Origin: a virus
DNA length: 23,454 nucleotides
Virus record (IMG/VR): IMGVR_UViG_3300032011_000138
Coordinates: 1-23,454 of that record
Direction: 5' to 3' (one strand)
Shown here piece by piece: positions 20,894 through 23,454 of the stretch; position 1 is the stretch's first letter, and each line of letters starts with the position of its first letter. The position numbers and the translations under genes are program-made. Below the pieces are notes generated by a model. The model worked only from the letters and a program-made list of their open reading frames with translations. It searched no databases and was not told the DNA's origin.

Positions 20894-21924
20894 AGCTAGT
20901 TATAATAACTGACCAGCACTTTGGTGCGAGGAAGTCTAGTCGAGTTTTTCATGACAACTTCCAAAGATTTTATGATGATATATTCTTCCCTTTCTTAGAG
21001 AAGAATAAGATAGAGGTAGTCTTAGATCTTGGAGATACATTCGATAACAGAAAGAATGTAGATATATGGGCAGCTAACTGGGCAAGAAATAATTACTTTA
21101 ACCGCCTACAAAAAATGGGGGTCGAAGTTCATTCCCTTGTGGGTAATCATACAGCATACTACAAGGATACTAATAAGATTAACACTCTTGATAATTTTTT
21201 GAGAGAGTATGAGAACGTACACATATATGAGAATGCTACAGAAGTAGAAATAGGTGGACTACCTATACTATTCATACCTTGGATCAATTCAGAGAACACA
21301 GAGGGCACCTTCGACCTCATAGAGAGCACAGATTGTGAGGTGGCTATGGGTCACTTGGAACTCAATGGTTTTGAAGCACACAAAGGGTATGTAATGACCC
21401 ATGGTACTCCTATAACTGCCCTTAAGAAGTTTAAGCAGGTCTTCTCAGGTCACTACCATAAGAAATCTAGTCAGGATCAGTTCCATTACTTAGGTAACCC
21501 CTATGAAATTTACTGGAATGACTGGGGTGATGACAGAGGGTTCCATGTATATGATACAGATACCCTAGAGAAGGAGTTTATTCGCAACCCTTACACCATG
21601 TTCTCTAAGGTGTTCTATGATGAGAGGAAGCTACCTGATCCTAAAGAGTACGCAGGTAAGGTTGTTAAGGTTATCGTAGAAAATAAGACAGACTCTGCTA
21701 AGTTTGAATATTTTATCAGTCAGTTATACGTGCACGGGGTGCATGAGATCAAGGTGGTAGAGGATTCCTCACTTGATTCAGAACTGGACGATAGCCTAGA
21801 TATAGAGAAGGAGGATACCCTGACAATTCTTGAGAACTATGTTGACGGCATGGATTACCAAGACAAGGATGGTATCAAGACCCTTCTAAAATCATTATAT
21901 GTAGAAGCGTTGGAGCAAGTCTAG
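20890..21924 (+). CDS. gp47: recombination endonuclease subunit gp47 (Mre11/SbcD-like)
   Basis: This 344-residue protein is the nuclease subunit of the gp46/gp47 complex, which resects DNA ends for recombination and degrades host DNA in T4. Metallophosphatase motifs are clear: DQHFG with Asp8 and His10, LDLGDTFD with Asp49, GNHT with Asn86 and His87, MGHLE, and SGHYHK. T4 gp47 is 339 residues. The start is a TTG (20890) that overlaps the gp55 stop in a TTGA arrangement. No alternative exists, because the conserved DQHFG motif begins only eight residues in. Translation is probably coupled to gp55. The gene overlaps the next start by 1 nt. Confidence 0.95.
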   Translation: MKLVIITDQHFGARKSSRVFHDNFQRFYDDIFFPFLEKNKIEVVLDLGDTFDNRKNVDIWAANWARNNYFNRLQKMGVEVHSLVGNHTAYYKDTNKINTLDNFLREYENVHIYENATEVEIGGLPILFIPWINSENTEGTFDLIESTDCEVAMGHLELNGFEAHKGYVMTHGTPITALKKFKQVFSGHYHKKSSQDQFHYLGNPYEIYWNDWGDDRGFHVYDTDTLEKEFIRNPYTMFSKVFYDERKLPDPKEYAGKVVKVIVENKTDSAKFEYFISQLYVHGVHEIKVVEDSSLDSELDDSLDIEKEDTLTILENYVDGMDYQDKDGIKTLLKSLYVEALEQV

Positions 21925-22178
21925 TGTTTGTCCTAGCATTAAAAGGTAAAGAAGATGAGGGTGCCTACTCAGTAGAAGAAGAGACTGGGAAGACACTTTA
22001 CCTTTTTGTTGACAAAGACGACGCAATGCGCTATGCTGGTTTATTAGAGGCCGACGACTACCCACTCATGAGTGTGGTGGAAGTGAGCGAGAGAGAAGCG
22101 ATTGGTGCTTGTATAGAGCGCAATCACCCATACTATGTGATCACTCCAGATCAGATTGTAATCCCTCCTGATTTTTAA
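21924..22178 (+). CDS. DUF3110-like small protein between gp47 and gp46
   Basis: This 84-residue acidic protein starts with a GTG that shares its first base with the gp47 stop codon. The sequence (FVLALKGKEDEGAYSVEEETG, KTLYLFVDKDDAMRYAGLLEADDYPLMSVVEV, then YYVITPDQIVIPPDF) fits DUF3110, a family I know from cyanobacteria and their phages, often located between genes 47 and 46. It predicts a small alpha/beta fold with a ferredoxin-like strand-helix-strand order. Function is unknown. Its constant position suggests work with the gp46/47 nuclease, but that is inference. This gene is one of the better hints that the host is a cyanobacterium. Confidence 0.72.
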   Translation: MFVLALKGKEDEGAYSVEEETGKTLYLFVDKDDAMRYAGLLEADDYPLMSVVEVSEREAIGACIERNHPYYVITPDQIVIPPDF

Positions 22179-22190
22179 TTTGTCTAAATC

Positions 22191-23454
22191 ATGATTATAT
22201 TCAAGACTATCAGATGGAAGAATTTCCTTTCTACTGGTAACTCTTACACTGAAATTGACTTGAATGGTTCTCCATCGACACTTGTTGTCGGTTCTAATGG
22301 GGCAGGGAAGAGCACGATGCTAGATGCTATATGCTTTGTCCTGTTCAACAAACCGTTTCGTAAGATATCAAAGTCTCAGTTGATCAATGCTGTCAACGAG
22401 AAGGATACTGTTGTTATGGTTGATTTTTCAATCGGTTCTACCGACTGGTCTATCAAGCGTGGAATAAAACCTAATGTCTTTGAGATCACTAGAGATGGTA
22501 CGGTACTAAATCAAGAGTCCAACCAAAGGGACCAACAAACCTGGTTGGAACAGTCTGTATTGAAGCTTAACTATAAGTCTTTTACACAGGTGGTGATACT
22601 AGGTAGTAGCACCTTTGTTCCGTTTATGCAGTTGACTGCCCCCAATCGTAGAGAAGTTATTGAGGATCTCCTTGATATTAAGATCTTCTCTACGATGAAT
22701 ACCCTACTAAAGGAGAGGGCAAAGGGAGTTAAGGACTCACTTACCAAACATCAGTACACCCTTGACCTTATAAAGGAAAAGGTTGACATCCAGAAGAGAT
22801 TTATTGCTGACATTAAGCAGCAAACCAAGTCTAATCAGGAAGTCAAGAGGTCTGACATCGAATCTTTAGAGACAGATATTCTCAGTCTTGAACAATTAAT
22901 CCAATCTGGATCTGAGAGTGTCTCATCTTTAGAGAAAGAGGTTGATGAGTTCGGTGATGTTGATAAGAAGTTAAGTGAGTTCCATCTCTTTGAAGCTAAG
23001 TTTGAAGATAAAGCAGATAGACTAAATAAGGAGTTGACATTCTTTGATGAGCATGATCATTGTCCAACTTGCAGGCAAGGAATCCCTGATAGCCTACGGT
23101 CAGATAAGAAAGGAAGCATTAGCACACAGCTTCAAGAACTTACAGAGGGAACATCCCAAGTCAAGAAAGAAATAGAGGCCATTACTGGTATACTGGACAA
23201 GAAAAGGGATGTACTCAAGCAGATAAGGGAACTACACACCCAGATAACCACTAATAATAGAGAGATTGGATGGAAGAGGAAGTCCATTAAGAAAATTGAA
23301 CAGGAGATTGCTTGCCAAGGTACAGGCAACCTTAAGAGAGAGCAGAAGAACCTTAGGGAACTAGCAAAAGAGGGACTAGAAGCAGAGGAAACTATGTCTG
23401 TGGCTAGGAAGAAGAGAGATAACTTCGATGTTGCTTCTCAACTCCTTAGAGACA
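22191..23454 (+). CDS. gp46: recombination nuclease ATPase subunit gp46 (Rad50/SbcC-like), 3' truncated
   Basis: The reading frame is open from ATG 22191 to the window edge (421 full codons). T4 gp46 is about 560 residues, so roughly three quarters is present. Residues 34-42 (GSNGAGKST) form Walker A. A LNYKSFTQVVILGSSTFVPFM segment carries the Q-loop. From about 170 the sequence is a Lys/Glu-rich coiled coil, and CPTC at residues 291-294 is the zinc hook that joins two coiled-coil arms in the Rad50 family. The second coiled-coil strand follows, and the Walker B and signature motifs lie beyond the window. It starts 12 nt after the DUF3110-like gene without a strong ribosome binding site. With gp47 it forms the end-processing nuclease. 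Confidence 0.95.
   Translation, partial: MIIFKTIRWKNFLSTGNSYTEIDLNGSPSTLVVGSNGAGKSTMLDAICFVLFNKPFRKISKSQLINAVNEKDTVVMVDFSIGSTDWSIKRGIKPNVFEITRDGTVLNQESNQRDQQTWLEQSVLKLNYKSFTQVVILGSSTFVPFMQLTAPNRREVIEDLLDIKIFSTMNTLLKERAKGVKDSLTKHQYTLDLIKEKVDIQKRFIADIKQQTKSNQEVKRSDIESLETDILSLEQLIQSGSESVSSLEKEVDEFGDVDKKLSEFHLFEAKFEDKADRLNKELTFFDEHDHCPTCRQGIPDSLRSDKKGSISTQLQELTEGTSQVKKEIEAITGILDKKRDVLKQIRELHTQITTNNREIGWKRKSIKKIEQEIACQGTGNLKREQKNLRELAKEGLEAEETMSVARKKRDNFDVASQLLRD

Overview
The window reads as a stretch of a T4-like marine myovirus genome, most likely a cyanophage of the Synechococcus/Prochlorococcus-infecting type. The evidence is the order of T4 core genes (15-16-[insert]-17-18-19-20-67-21-22-23, then a tail-tube-fold gene, uvsY, uvsW, 55, 47, 46), cyanophage-style sequences for gp16, gp20 and gp23, a DUF3110-like gene between 47 and 46, and two 2-oxoglutarate/Fe(II) oxygenases. 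Every supported gene is on the + strand, packing is very tight (many ATGA, TAATG or few-base overlaps), and I see no tRNA, insertion sequence, CRISPR array or lysogeny gene. No gene-free stretch exceeds 300 bases; the longest are 107 bp (20325-20431) and 93 bp (16050-16142).

Layout. 1-1579: end of a neck-protein gene (probably gp14), tail sheath stabiliser gp15, small terminase gp16. 1580-6567: about 5 kb inserted between the two terminase genes, holding a small putative virion protein, three small unknowns, a 2OG-Fe(II) oxygenase and a 1047-residue fibre-like protein. 6568-16049: the head and tail block (large terminase, sheath, tube, portal, gp67-like core protein, prohead protease, scaffold, major capsid protein), closed by a clear intrinsic terminator. 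16143-20324: two small unknowns, a second tail-tube-fold protein (gp3 candidate), a TauD-like oxygenase, the recombination mediator UvsY, the helicase UvsW and a small Lsm-like protein. 20325-20431: a regulatory gap with a good sigma70-type promoter packed with palindromes. 20432-23454: late sigma factor gp55, nuclease subunit gp47, a DUF3110-like protein and the start of gp46, cut by the window end.

How it fits together. gp55 directs host RNA polymerase to TATAAATA-like late promoters. Nine such boxes (five NATAAATA, four CTAAATA) lie 29-51 nt upstream of start codons in the structural part, while gp55 itself sits behind a host-type promoter. gp22, the gp67-like protein, gp21, gp23 and gp20 would build the prohead; gp16/gp17 package DNA; gp18, gp19, gp15 and the gp3 candidate make and cap the tail. 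gp46/gp47, UvsY and UvsW serve recombination-dependent replication.

Most interesting observations: the promoter/operator cluster before gp55; a possible lipoprotein ORF overprinted in uvsW, with a lipobox, a ribosome binding site and a late-promoter-like box; a strong hairpin placed directly before an internal in-frame ATG of the large terminase; a TauD-like enzyme with Asn where an iron-binding acid is expected; and paralogy between the two tube-fold proteins.
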